Below, piece by piece: positions 29,821 through 42,600 of a stretch of DNA of 64,000 nt. The notes beneath the pieces were generated by a model. It had not been told where the DNA came from, made no database searches, and was given only the letters and a program-made list of their open reading frames with translations. A program made the translations under genes and the position numbers. The DNA lies in assembly GCA_905221605.1 (NCBI GenBank), contig CAJNDS010002142.1, positions 113,501 to 177,500 on the forward strand. The letters are read 5' to 3'. This DNA comes from Symbiodinium natans (Eukaryota > Sar > Dinophyceae > Suessiales > Symbiodiniaceae). Position 1 is the stretch's first letter, and each line of letters opens with the position of its first letter.

Positions 29821-32800
29821 TGTATGTATGTGACACACACACACATATATATATATATGTATATGTATATACACATGTTTGTATGTATCAACTGCAAATA
29901 GCGCTACATGCCCGACCCGAACATCGAGAGAGCCCAGGAGATTTCCGGGTGGGGAAGTCGAAAGTGTAAGGGAGCTTTGAGCTCGGGGTTTATGTTTTCG
30001 AGAATTCTTGGGGCTTAGGATTCTTGGGGCTTCGGGCCGGGGGGGGAGAAACACAGAACCCGTGCCGTTCAGGTACGCCTCAAGGGGAGCGGTGGGCGGT
30101 GGGGCGGTACACACTGAGGCCCCTGGGAGGGGATTCGAGGTGGGAGCCTTCTCGAGCTTCCGGTTCCTCCTGGCGCATCGCCAGAAGTTCCAACAGCCTT
30201 TGCGAAGCCCACAAGCCTGTTTTGTTTTGGGGCTTCGCGATCCCATTCGAATTTTAACGCCTACTGGAGCTTTCTGGAAGCCTCGTACGGAGCCTTGCGG
30301 TGCTCGTGCCCCTTTGTTCAGCCGACGGCTGGAGCTCAGGAGCTCGTCCAACGTTTAGGCAAGCGGCGCCCCCCCCAACGCCACGCCACGAGCGGTCTGG
30401 GTGCTTTCAACAGCAGCAAGCCGGCCTACTACACACTTGAACACGTGCTAGTGTGTACTGCTTACCACATATCTAAACCGCAGAACCCCCAAACCACTCT
30501 TTGAGGAGCCCCCTCCACACCCAAGAGGGGTTTAGGGTTTAGGGTTTAGGGTTTAGGGTTTAGGGCTTGGTCACCCGAGGCCAGCAGCAGCCTGAGGCCG
30601 TCTCGGGGGCCTCCTCACCAGCAGAGGCCGTCTCCCTCAACCCTAAACCCTACACCCTAAACCCTACACCCTAAACCCTAAACCCTAAACCCTACACCCT
30701 AAACCCTAAACCCTAAACCCTAAACCCTAAACCCTAAACCCTAAACCCTAAACCCTAAACCCTAAACCCTAACCCCAAACCCGAAGCCCTAAACCCTAAC
30801 CCTGGACCCTAGACCCTAGACCCTAACCCCTAACCCTCAAACCCTAACTAGGCCCCAAACCTTACCCCCCCCCCCCCCCCTAGTCCTTAATATCCTAGAG
30901 ACCCTGTCAGTCGTAGACCCGACATCAAGCCCCAACTCCAAAGCCTCCACCTTGGGGTGGGTGTGGAATGGCTTTGCATCTTGGGCTTGGACTCATTCCG
31001 GGCCTTGGCTTGCCCTGCATTGATTTACAATTTCTTACACGGGGGGCCTCCACAAAATTTGACTTCTCAAGATTTTCCTGGGCCGTAGCTGGATCCGGCA
31101 TGGTATGTGGCACCTTTGTGCCAGGAGCAGATCTCCGAGGAGCTGGAGGATGTCGCTGAACCGAGCCGCCTGGCAGCATCGCAGGTTTCCGGCTTCGCTT
31201 GTCTGCAGCTGCTCCAGTGCGCGAGAAGACTTTTGAGATTCGGGTCTAGGCCCGTGGGAAACCCAAAATCCATAAGACACGATACGAAACCCGTCTTGCA
31301 TTGTCCATGTCGCCAGAGACGGAAAGTACTTTTGCTGCTTCGTGCTTGCACATCAGGGCTGCGGGTAACTTTGTATTCTGTAGATATGGAGGCTTCTAGA
31401 GACCAGCGCCAACACCTCAGCAAGACCCACGTTTCATCCTAGGCCCTATACGCCTACAAGCCCGAAGCACTTAAATCCTAGGCCCCCTAAACCCTGAGCT
31501 CGTTGTCCGAGGAACTGTGCCGCGAGATGGCTCGGTCCCGCACTCAAAAATGCAGTCCTTGCACCGCTGTGATCCCAACGAGCCCAAGACCGTAGGGACT
31601 ATTTCCGGATTCGGGGTCTATACCAACTCAAGTATACCCGATTGGCCAAGGTTGCATCTCCAGCGAAAGTTGTAGATGCGGGCAGCGAAGTGGCCAGCAA
31701 CTACGATGACGAGCCGGAAGCTTTTGAGCAGGCGGGGTTGTGGCGTGCACGCACGTGCGTGCGTCTTAGGATTGAGGGTTTTGGTAAGCTTGTCTTGTCC
31801 ATTGAAAGTTGACGCATCAGATTTGTATTATGTTATTATGTTATGACGATTTGCTACGCGGCTAGTTGCTCTTAAGCCATGGGGGTGGGGGGTTGGGGAG
31901 GGTGGGGTGGTGGGGGGGGTTGGGGGGTGGGGAGGGCCGGGGGCGAGTTGCGGGGTGGGAGGGCTGGGGGGGATGGTGGGGGGGGATGGTGGGGGGGGAT
32001 GGTGGGGGAACAGCCGGTTGTGATCCCCAACTTCACTGGCCCTTATTCCTTTTGTTTGTGACTCAAGAGGCCCGAAACCTCTCAACCCTCAAAGCCGGAA
32101 AGTGTTGTTACCCTAAAGCCTAAACGCTAAACTCTACACCCTAAACCCTAGACCCTAAACCCCTAAACCAGGGTTCGGGGGTTTGAGGACGTGTTGTGGG
32201 AATGGAGGGGGGCAGAGGCTTCGAACTCTTGGAGTGGTTGGCGTAAGGTTGCAACATAGGCAACCCCCCGTGAAACCTCAACCCTAGTCCCTAAATCCCA
32301 AACCCCTAACCCTAAACCCTACTTCCCTGATAAGCCCCTTGAAACCAAAAGGGTGCCTTCTTCATTCCTAGGTTGTTCTTGTGTTTAGTTTTTTTTCTGG
32401 AGCCGTCATTCCGAAACCCTGAACCCCAGGGTTTAGGGTTTGGGGTTTAGGGTTTAGGGTTTAGGGTTTAGGGTTTAGGGTTTAGGGCGCCCCAGTAAAC
32501 GACACGCGCATATGCAGCTGACAGCCTCTCCTACGCATTGGCCTTTTCCACGCGCACGCCCGGGGCGTATATTTGCTTCCCAAAAGAGAATGCCATGCCA
32601 CAGTCGCAGAATATAGCAATACATCAATCTGATACTACAAATCTATATAGCATGCATTAGCATGCTCTATGTTTCCTCCAAACCGAGTCATTGCAGGCGT
32701 CATCGGAACCGACGCCGGCAGGGATGGCTCCGTCAGTAGCAGCGACTGAGAGCTACGATGACGAGGACTTCAAGGCCACAAACGCCTGATGCTTTCACGT

Positions 32801-35800
32801 TTGCGCTTCGGGCTGGGGTGTTTTTTTTCTGGGTTTAGGGCTTAGGGTTGGGGTTTAGGGTTTAGGGTTTAGCAGCCTAAGTCCCATGGGCCGGGCTAAA
32901 TCGTGATCCGACTGGCTGGCCAGGAACAGGTTTCGGAAGAACTCGCGGCCGACCCTCCGAAAGGTCAGTCAGGCCTGGGCAGACTTATACCTGCACATTC
33001 ACATCTATCTATCTATACATACATATATATATATATATCCATACGACCTGTATATATATATATGTAAAAAATACATAAATAAATAAATAAATGTATATAT
33101 CTATCTATACATACATGTCTGTACATATATATATATATATAGGCCTTTACGTTTGGGTTTTGGGCAACCCTGAACCATGGCCTTTGTTCAGGAGTTTCCG
33201 ATTTTGAGTCTCAAGCTCCACGCCTTAGGAGAAGCATGCTGAGAAGCCGAAACTAGGGTCAGGGTTTTTTGAGGCTTTACTCTTTAGGGTTCTGTTGAGC
33301 CCTTGACTCGAAACCAGAACTTGAGACGAGCCTGAACGCGGTGAGGCCAGCCGGGCCGCGAGGCCGCCTCGCCAGCGGAGGCTGTGCGGGAACCATGAGC
33401 ACGCCACCAGTCGACATGCACAAGTCCTTGCAGACGCAAGCTCCCCCTAAACCTGCGCTTCTTTCTCCAAATCGAGCTCTCGCAGGCGGCTGAAGTGACA
33501 CCAGCACCGATGGCGCCATCGGAGGAAGCAGCTGACAGCTACGCTGACGAGGACTTCGAGGCCACGCTTAGCAATGTTTAGCAGTTAGGGTCTTATGTCG
33601 AGTGTCCCAAATATACCCTTTCAGACGGGACAGCTCGCTTATTTTGGGATGCGTGTATGGGTGTGTTGAAGTTACAGGTTTGCTCAAGACAGATTCGGGA
33701 TGGTTCGGTGATCGGGGCATGGCGGCATTTAGGTGGTAGGTGGCATGGTTTGTCCATGCAATTGCAGCTGGCCGAAAGTCTTGCGACCCTTCTGTTTTTC
33801 AAAGCCATTGCCGCAAGGATTTGGGGGTTTAGGGTTTAGGGTTTAGGGTTTAGGGTTTAGGGTTTAGGGTTTAGGGTTTAGGGTTTAGGTTTTGGCGTTT
33901 CGGGCTTTGGATTTTGGAGCTGAAGTGAGGCTGGAAGGCCTTGTGGTTCAGGATGTAGGGCCTGTCTAGGCACGTCATGGCGGCCCTCAGAAGAAAATGG
34001 CCGGACGCTGTCAGGGCGTCGGTGGGCCTGCTGGGGTTTCGGGTCTGTTTGGGCCCTGACTAGGTTCTCCCTAAACCCTAAACCCCAAACCCTAAACCCT
34101 AAACCCTGAACCCTAAACCCTGATTAATTCTGAGAGGCTGTAAGTGGTGAGGCTTTGTAAGGTTTGTCTGGGCCGCGGACCATTGCAGCTGGCCAGGAAC
34201 AGCCTTCTGAAGAACTCGCTGCCGACCCTCCGAAGGGGCAGTCAGGCCCATGCTCATATAGAACAATATCTATAGTAAATAATATATATATATAAGAGAG
34301 AGAGAGAGAGAATAATATAAATCTATATTATGTCATATAAATTGATCAAACAAATATGTAATAAAAACAAAAATATATATTTATATTTATCTATTTATAC
34401 ACACATTAGATGTAGGCATGTATTGGGCTTTGGGCTGTGGGCGTTGGGTTGCATAAGCCCGAAACCCCAAACCCTGAACCTTGCCCTGTGTTGAAGGGTC
34501 TCCGATGCTGAGTCCCAAGCCCCACGCCCTCGGAGAAGTTCGTTTAGGGTTTAGGGTTTAGGGTTTAGGGTTTAAGGTTTAGGGTTTAGGGTTTAGGGTT
34601 TAGGAGGTTCTCTTGAGCCCGTTGTCGGTGAGGCCAGCAGGGGCGTGAGGCCGTGGGCGTGGCCTCCTCGCCTGCACAAACGCCGAAAGAGGCGCTCCGC
34701 CTCCCCCCACTGCGGTGTATGTTTCTGGCTTCGGGCTCGATGTCTTAACGCCGAGCGTTTTGAGGTTGATGTTTTTTTTTGTTTAGGGGGGGGTTAAGGC
34801 TTAGACCCCGAGCCCTGTGCTTCTTTCTTCGAATCGAGCTCTCGCAGACGGCGTCAGAAGTGACACCAGCGCCGATGGCGCCGTCGGCGGAAGGAGCTGA
34901 GAGCTACGCTGACGAGGACTTCGAGGCCAGACGCGTCTAGGATTGAGGTCTTCCAGGAGAAACCCAAAATGCACTTTTCAAGCGGGAAAGCCCGAAAGTC
35001 ATGCGGCCCCTCTTCTTAAACCTTTGCTGCAATGATGTGGGTTTTGGTGCCTTTGGGGCTTAGGGTTTAGGGTTTAGGGTTTAGGGTTTAGGGTTTAGGG
35101 TTTAGGGTTTAGGGGTGAGGTCTTGCGGAACGCCTGTGGTTCTGGATTTAGGGCCCAGGGACCACGCCGCCTGGGAAGCGGCCCGTGCAGCTTGTTATAG
35201 CTTGTTCATAGAACCTTAGGGTTTAGGGTTTAGGGTTTAGGGTTTAGGGTTTAGGGTTTAGGGTTTGGGGTTTGGGGTTTCGGGTTGAGGGTTTAGGGTT
35301 TAGTCTGCACCCTAAACCCTTATATGAGCGACAGCTTAGATAAGTTTAGGCACATCACGGCAGCCCTCATAATAAGACGGCTTAACGCTTTCAGGGTGTC
35401 GGTAGCGCTTTCGGGTGTGCACGATGTCCTGACTAGGTTATGATAGGTTGTACATGGAAGGCGTGATGATCAAGGTTTATGACGGTTTAGGTAGGGTAGC
35501 CGCTGCCAGGAACAACCTTCCGAAGAACTCGCCGCCGACCCTCCGAAAGGGCAGTCAGGCCGTGGCATTGGGTCACATGAGCCCATAAACCCCAAACCCT
35601 GAACCCTGAACCCTAAAACCTAAACCCTAAACCCCAAACCCCAAACCCCAACCATGGCCGTTAAATTTGTTGAAGAGGCTCCGATCCCGAGTCCCAAGCT
35701 CCACGCCTTAGGAGAAGCATGCTGAGAAGCCTCAACCAGGGTCAGCGCTTTTGGGGCTTCTTAGGGTTGAAGGTTCTGTCACCCTAAACCCTAAACCCTA

Positions 35801-38800
35801 AACCCTAAACCCTAAACCCTAAACCCTAAACCCTAAACCCTAAACCCCGAACCTGGTGAGGTTTGCAGGGGCGCGAGGCCGTCGGCGGGGCCGCCGCGCC
35901 AGCGGAGGCTTGCCTCTCTTTTCCCCCACTGTGCGTTTAGGGTTTAGGGTTTAGGGTTTAGGGTTTAGGGTTTAGGGTTTAGGGTTTAGGGTTTAGGGTT
36001 TAGGGTTTGGGGATGTTTAGGGTTTAGAGGGGGTGTAGGGTTTAGAGTTTAGGCTTGATTCCTAACCTCGAAACACCACCAGTTGCACCTTGACCCAGCT
36101 TGATGTTTTTGGAGCCATGAGCACGCCACCACTCGACATGCACATGCAGCTCAAAAGCTGCTCCTATACATGTGCTTTGACTTTGACCCCATGTACGTCC
36201 GTAAGCGGAATAGAACTACTCGACTCGAACTGTTGAATCTCCCGTCATCTCCCCCGTCACGAACCCTCACTCCCATCCGCAGTTGACGAGGCCCAGCTTT
36301 AAGGTCTTAGGGTGGCTTATAGGGTTTAGGGTTTAGGGTTTAGGGATTGCAAGTGCCCTCGGAAACCTGTGCTCATTTCTCCGAGTCGAACTCTCGCAGG
36401 CGGCGTCAGAAGTGTCACCAGCGCCGATGGCGCCCTCGGTGGAAGAAGCTGAGAGCTACGCTGACGCGGACTTCGAGGCCAGACACGCTTAGCAATATTT
36501 GGCATTTGTAGAGTACACCAAATACCCTTTTAAACGAGCTCGCTTATTTTTGGATGGGTGTATGTGTGGTGTGTACCTTCGTTGAAGTTACCGTTTTGCT
36601 CAATGTGGGTTCGGGACGGTTTGGTGATCGGGGCATGGCGGCATTTAATTTAGGTGGTAGGTGGCATGGGTGTTGTCCACGCGATGGCAACTGGTGACCT
36701 GGCAGAGTGGGCAGGCCGAATGTCTTGCCCCCCCCCCCCCCGCCTTCCAGAAACCCTAAACCCTAAACCCAAAACCCTGAAACCCTAAACCCTAAACCCT
36801 ATAAGCCCTAAACCCTAAACCCTAAACCCTAAACCCTGAAACCCTGAAACCCTGAACCCTAAACCAAGGATTTATGTAGGCTTCAGGGCCGATCTCGCGA
36901 TCCGAGCAGCTGGCCAGGAACAGCCCTCTGAGGAGCTTCCTGCTGACCCGCCGAAAGAGCCGTCAGGCCGTGGCATTGGGTCACGTGAGCCCCCCAAACC
37001 CCAAACCCTAGACCCTAAACCCTAAACCCTAAACCCCAAACCCTGAACCGTGACCTTTAAATTTGTTGAGGAGTCGCCACTGAATCCAAGGCTCAACGCC
37101 TTATTTGGGAGAAGCATGCTGAGAAGCCTGAACAAATTTATAAGGCTTTTGGGGGGCTTTATTCTAAGGTGGCAGGCGTGGTTGAGTCGCGGGGTCTTTG
37201 AGGTAGGTTGAAGGTTGAGCCGTTCCCTAGGGTTCCAAGTATACAAATACGACCTACATTGAGGCCAAAGTTCTGAAATAAACCTACTTTGGTTAGCCGT
37301 TTCCCCGAGACCAGAACTATCCCTAAACCCTAAACCCTAAACCCTAAACCCTAAACCCTAAACCCTAAACCCCAAACCCTAAACCCTAAACCCTAATGAA
37401 GACCCCGAACGTGGTGAGGCCCGCAGGGGCGCGAGGCTGTCGGCGGAGCCGCCTCGCCAGCGGAGGCTTGATACCCCTCAGCCCGCCGCGGCTTGTGGTT
37501 TCGGGCCCTAAACCCTAAACCCTAAACCCTAAACCCTAAACCCTAAACCCTAAACCCTAAACCCTCAGGGTTTAGAGTTTTAGGGTTTGAAATCTCCCCC
37601 CCCTCCCTCCCCATCAGTTCCACCTTGACAGAGCTCGCCGACATGCACATGCAGCCGGGAAGCGGCCCCTTTTAGGGTTTAGGCTTTAGGATATAGGGTT
37701 TAGGGTGTGGGGTTTGGGGTTTAGGGTTTAGGGCTTAGGGATACACATGAAATGACTTTGATCCCATGTACTTCCCAAACGGAAGAGAACCACTTGAACC
37801 CCTAAGGCTCCCAAAGTAGGTGTTATTTACAGACTTTAGACCCCAATGTAGGTATTATTTGTATACTTGGAGCCGTAGGGAACTATATGCAAATTGAATC
37901 TTCGTCATCTCCCGTCACCAGCCCCCACTCCAGATCATCCGGAACGAGCCCCAGCTTTATGATTTTGGGGCAGCTTGTAAGGCTTACGCTGCAAGCGCCC
38001 CCCAAGCGCCCCCAAACCCTAAACCCTAAAATCCGAACTCTGGCAGGCGCCGTCAGAAGTGACGCCCGCGCCGATGGTGCCATCGGAGGAAGCAGCTGAG
38101 AGCTACGCTGACGAGGACTTCGAGGCCAGACGCGCTTAGCAATGTCTAGCATGTAGGTCTTATGTAGAGTCACCCAAATATACCCTTTCGGACGGGAACA
38201 CGGCCTCTTTTTTTGGAATGTGTGTGTGGGTATGGGTATCCCGAAGTGTGTGTGTGTGTGTGTGTACACTTCGTATAGGTTCGGGACTGCTATAAGGGCA
38301 TGGAGGTGGTCGGTGGCTGAGTGAGTACACTTTACACTTTTTGGGATACGATAATTTCTACAAAGTTTAAAGGTGTACACTTGTTTGGGGCTCATGAACT
38401 CAGCAACTAAGGGTTTTTTCCACGCCGTTGCAGCTGGTGAGCTGGCATAGTGGGCTGGCTGCATGTCTTCGGTCCCCCTTTTGGAAGCCATGGCCGCTCT
38501 AGCATGTGGGTTGGGTCGTTTTGAGCTTAGGATTTTGGAGCTGAAGTGACGTCCCTAAACCCTAAACCCTAAACCCTCAACCCTCAGGCTTTACAAGCTG
38601 ATGTAGGGTTCAGGGCCGATCTCGCGATCCGGGCAGCTGGCCAGGAGCAGGCTTCCGAAGAGCTCGTTGCCGACCCTCCGAAAGAGCCGTCAGGCCCGGG
38701 CATTGGGTCACGTGAGCCCCCCAAACCCAAACCCTGAACCGTGGGGGGTTTGTTGAGGAGATTTTGAAGAGCTTCCGATCCCGAAGCCTGTTTTGGGTTT

Positions 38801-39652
38801 AGGGTTTAGGGTTTAGGGTTTAGGGTTTAGGGTTTAGGGCGTTGGGGTTGAAGCTTCTGTTGAGCCGTTTCCTCGAGACCAGAACTCGAAGAGCCCGAAC
38901 GTGGTGAGGCCAGCAAGGGCGCGAGGCGCCTGCCCTGCCAGCGGAGGCTGAGCGAACGCTGAAGGAGGCACGTGCAGCTGAAAGTTTGCTCCTGTACACT
39001 GGCTTTGACTATTGTTTCCATGTACTTCCCAAGCGGAAACGGAAGAGAACCATTTGAAGGTCAGCTTCCCGCCAGCATCCATGCAGCCGCTACATTCGCG
39101 CTGCACTAACCCCCACTCCCATCCGGAACGAGCCCCAGCTTTAGGATTAAAGGGCGTCTTGTAAGGCTTACACTGCAAGCGCCCCCCCAAACCAGCGCTT
39201 CTTTCTCCGGACTCGAACTCTCGCAGGCGGCGTCGGCAGTGACACCAGCGCCGATGGCGCCATCGGTGGAAGAAGCTGAGAGCTACGCTGACGAGGACTT
39301 CGAGGCCAGACACGCTTGGCAATGTTTCGCATGTAGGTCTCATGGAGAGTAACCCAATTAAATATACACTTTCACACGGGAAAGCTTGCTTATTTTTGGA
39401 TGCGTGTGTGGGTGTGCATGTGTGTATAAGTGTACCTTTATTGAAGTTAGAGGTTTGCTCAATGCAGGTTCGGGATGGTTCGGTGATTGGGGCATGACGG
39501 CATTTTGTCCACGCCGTTGCAGCTGGTGGGCTGGCATAGTTGGCGGGCCGAACGTCTTCGTACATTCCCCGTTTTTGAATCATTGCCGCTAGAATATATG
39601 TGTATCTACATGTGTATATATTTATATACATACATATTCATTCATACATACA

Positions 39653-39683
<31 letters not shown>

Positions 39684-42600
39684 GTATACATGTTCTTTAT
39701 GTGCTTTGGATTCTGGAGCGGAAGTGAGTTCCGAGTTCCTGAGGCTTTACAAGCTTGTGCAGGGTTCAGGGCCTGTCTCGTGATCCCAGCAGCTGACCAG
39801 GAACAGCCTTCCGAAGAACTCGCCGCCGACCCTCCAAAAGAGCAGTCAGGCCCGGGCATTGGGTCACATGAGCCTCCAAACCCAAACCATGGACCGTGGG
39901 TCGTTTGTTGAAGAGACATTGAAGAGTCTCCGATCCCGAGTCCCAAGCTCCGCGCCTTAGAAGAAGCATGCTGAGAAGCCTAAACTAGGGTCACGGTTTT
40001 TGGGGGGGCTTTCGGGTTGAAGGTTCTGTTGAGCCGTTGCCTCGAGACCAGAACTCCCAGAGCCCGAACGTGGTGAGGCCAGCAAGGGCGCAAGGCGGCC
40101 GCCCCGCCAGCGGAGGCTGAGCGAACGCTGAAGGAGGCTTGCGCCCCTGCCCTCACTAGCCCTCCCCAGCCCTCCCCCTGCGGTTCCTGGTTTCGGGGCC
40201 TGACGTCTTTGGAAGCATCAGCACGCCACCATTCGACATGCGCATGCAGCTGAAAAGTTGCTCCTGTACACTGGCTTTGACTTTTGTTTCCCTTCCCAAA
40301 CGCGAGAGAGCCACTTGAACTGTTGAATCTCCCGTCAGCTTCCCGCCAGCGCCCATGCAGCCGCTACATTCGCGCCGCACCAAATTCCAGTCCCATCCGG
40401 AACGAGAGATCATTGCAGCTTTAGATTATAGGGTGGATTATACGGCTCACACTGCAAGCGCCCCCGAAACCTGCGCTTCTTGTCTGAAGTCGAACTCTCG
40501 CAGGCGGCGTCGGCAGTGACACCAGCGCCGATGGCGCGATCGGTGGAAGAGGCTGAGAGCTATGCTGACGAGGACTTCGAGGCCAGACGCGCTTAGCATT
40601 GAGGTCGTAGAGCAACGGAAATACCCTTTCACATGGGAAAGCTTGCTAATTTTGGGTGTATGTATGTCAATGTGTGTATGTGTGCAAGCGTGCCTTTGTT
40701 GAAGTTACAGGTTTGCTCAACATAGATTCGGGATTGTTCGGTGATTGGCGCATAAGGGAATGTAGGTGCCAGGCTAGGGGGCATGGATTTGTCCACGCCA
40801 CTGCAGCTGGTGAGCTGGCAAAGTGTGCGGTCCGAATGTCTTTGGACATTCCCCCTTTTTGAAGCATTGGCGCAAGGTTTTGGATGTTGGTGTTTTGGGC
40901 TTAGGATTCTGGAGCGCAAGTGAGTTCCGAGTTCCTGAGGCTTTACAAGCTTGTGTATCTTGTGTAGGGTTCAGGGCCTGTCTCGTGATCCCAGCAGCTG
41001 ACCAGGAACAGCCTTCCGAAGAACTCGCCGCCGACCCTCCAAAAGAGCAGTCAGGCCCGGGCATTGGGTCACATGAGCCTCCAAACCCAAACCATGGACC
41101 GTGGGTCGTTTGTTGAAGAGATTTGAAGAGTCTCCGATCCCGAGTCCCAAGCTCCGCGCCTTAGAAGAAGCATGCTGAGAAGCCTAAACTAGGGTCGCGG
41201 TTTTTGCGGGGCTTTACGGTTGAAGGTTCTGTTGAGCCGTTGCCTCGAGACCAGAACTCCCAGAGCCCGAACGTGGTGAGGCCAGCAAGGGCGCGAGGCG
41301 GCCGCCCCGCCAGCGGAGGCTGAGCGAACGCTGAAGGAGGCTTGCGCCCCTGCCCTCACTAGCCATCCCCAGCCCTCCCCCTGCGGTTCCTGGTTTCGGG
41401 GCCCGACGTCTTTGGAAGCATCAGCACGCCACCATTCGACATGCGCATGCAGCTGAAAAGTTGCTCCTGTACACTGGCTTTGACTTTTGTTTCCATGTAC
41501 TTCCCAAACGCGAGAGAGCCACTTGAACTGTTGAATCTCCCGTCAGCCGCCCGCCAGCGGCCAGGCAGCTGCTACATTCGCACTGCACCAAATTCCGGTC
41601 CCATCCGGAACGAGAGCTTCTCATCTCTGGAGTCGAACTCTCGCAGGCGGCATCGGCAACACCAGCGCCGATGGCGCCATCGGTGGAAGAGGCTGAGAGC
41701 TACGCTGACGAGGACTTCGAGGCCAGACGCGCTTAGCAGTGAGGTCGTAGAGCAACGGAAATACCCTTTCACATGGGAAAGCTTGCTATTTTTTGGGTGT
41801 ATGTATGTCAATGTGTGTATGTGTGCAAGCGTGCCTTTGTTGAAGTTACAGGTTTGCTCAACATAGGTTCGGGATTGTTCGGTGATTGGGGCATAAGGAA
41901 ATGTAGGTGCCAGGCTAGGTGGCATGGATTTGTCCACGCCATTGCAGCTGGTGAGCTGGCATAGTGTGCGGTCCGAATGTCTTTGGACATTCCCCCTTTT
42001 TGAAGCATTGGTGCAAGGTTTTGGATGTTGGTGTTTTGGGCTTAGCATTCTGGAGCGCAAGTGAGTTCCGAGTTCCTGAGGCTTTACAAGCTTGTGTATC
42101 TTGTGTAGGGTTCAGGGCCTGTCTCGTGATCCCAGCAGCTGACCAGGAACAGCCTTCCGAAGAACTCGCCGCCGACCCTCCAAAAGAGCAGTCAGGCCCG
42201 GGCATTGGGTCACATGAGCCTCCAAACCCAAACCATGGACCGTGGGTCGTTTGTTGAAGAGATTTGAAGAGTCTCCGATCCCGAGTCCCAAGCTCCGCGC
42301 CTTAGAAGAAGCATGCTGAGAAGCCTAAACTAGGGTCGCGGTTTTTGCGGGGCTTTACGGTTGAAGGTTCTGTTGAGCCGTTGCCTCGAGACCAGAACTC
42401 GAAGAGCCCGAACGTGGTGAGGCCAGCAAGGGCGCGAGGCGGCCGCCCCGCCAGCGGAGACTGAGCGAACGCTGAAGGAGGCTTGCGCCCCTGCCATCAC
42501 TAGCCCTCCCCCTGCGGTTCCTGGTTTCGGGGCCCGACGTCTTTGGAAGCATCAGCACGCCACCATTCGACATGCGCATGCAGCTGAAAAGTTGCTCCTG

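Noticed and set aside
29537-30351. Long ORFs on both strands (MYVCMYVC, HTYIHTYI repeats)
   Set aside because: Pure translation of the (GTAT)n/(ATGC)n microsatellite; no independent coding signal.
31866-32123. Gly/Trp-rich ORF and its Pro-rich antisense
   Set aside because: Product of a G-rich low-complexity tract (GGTGGGGGG repeats).
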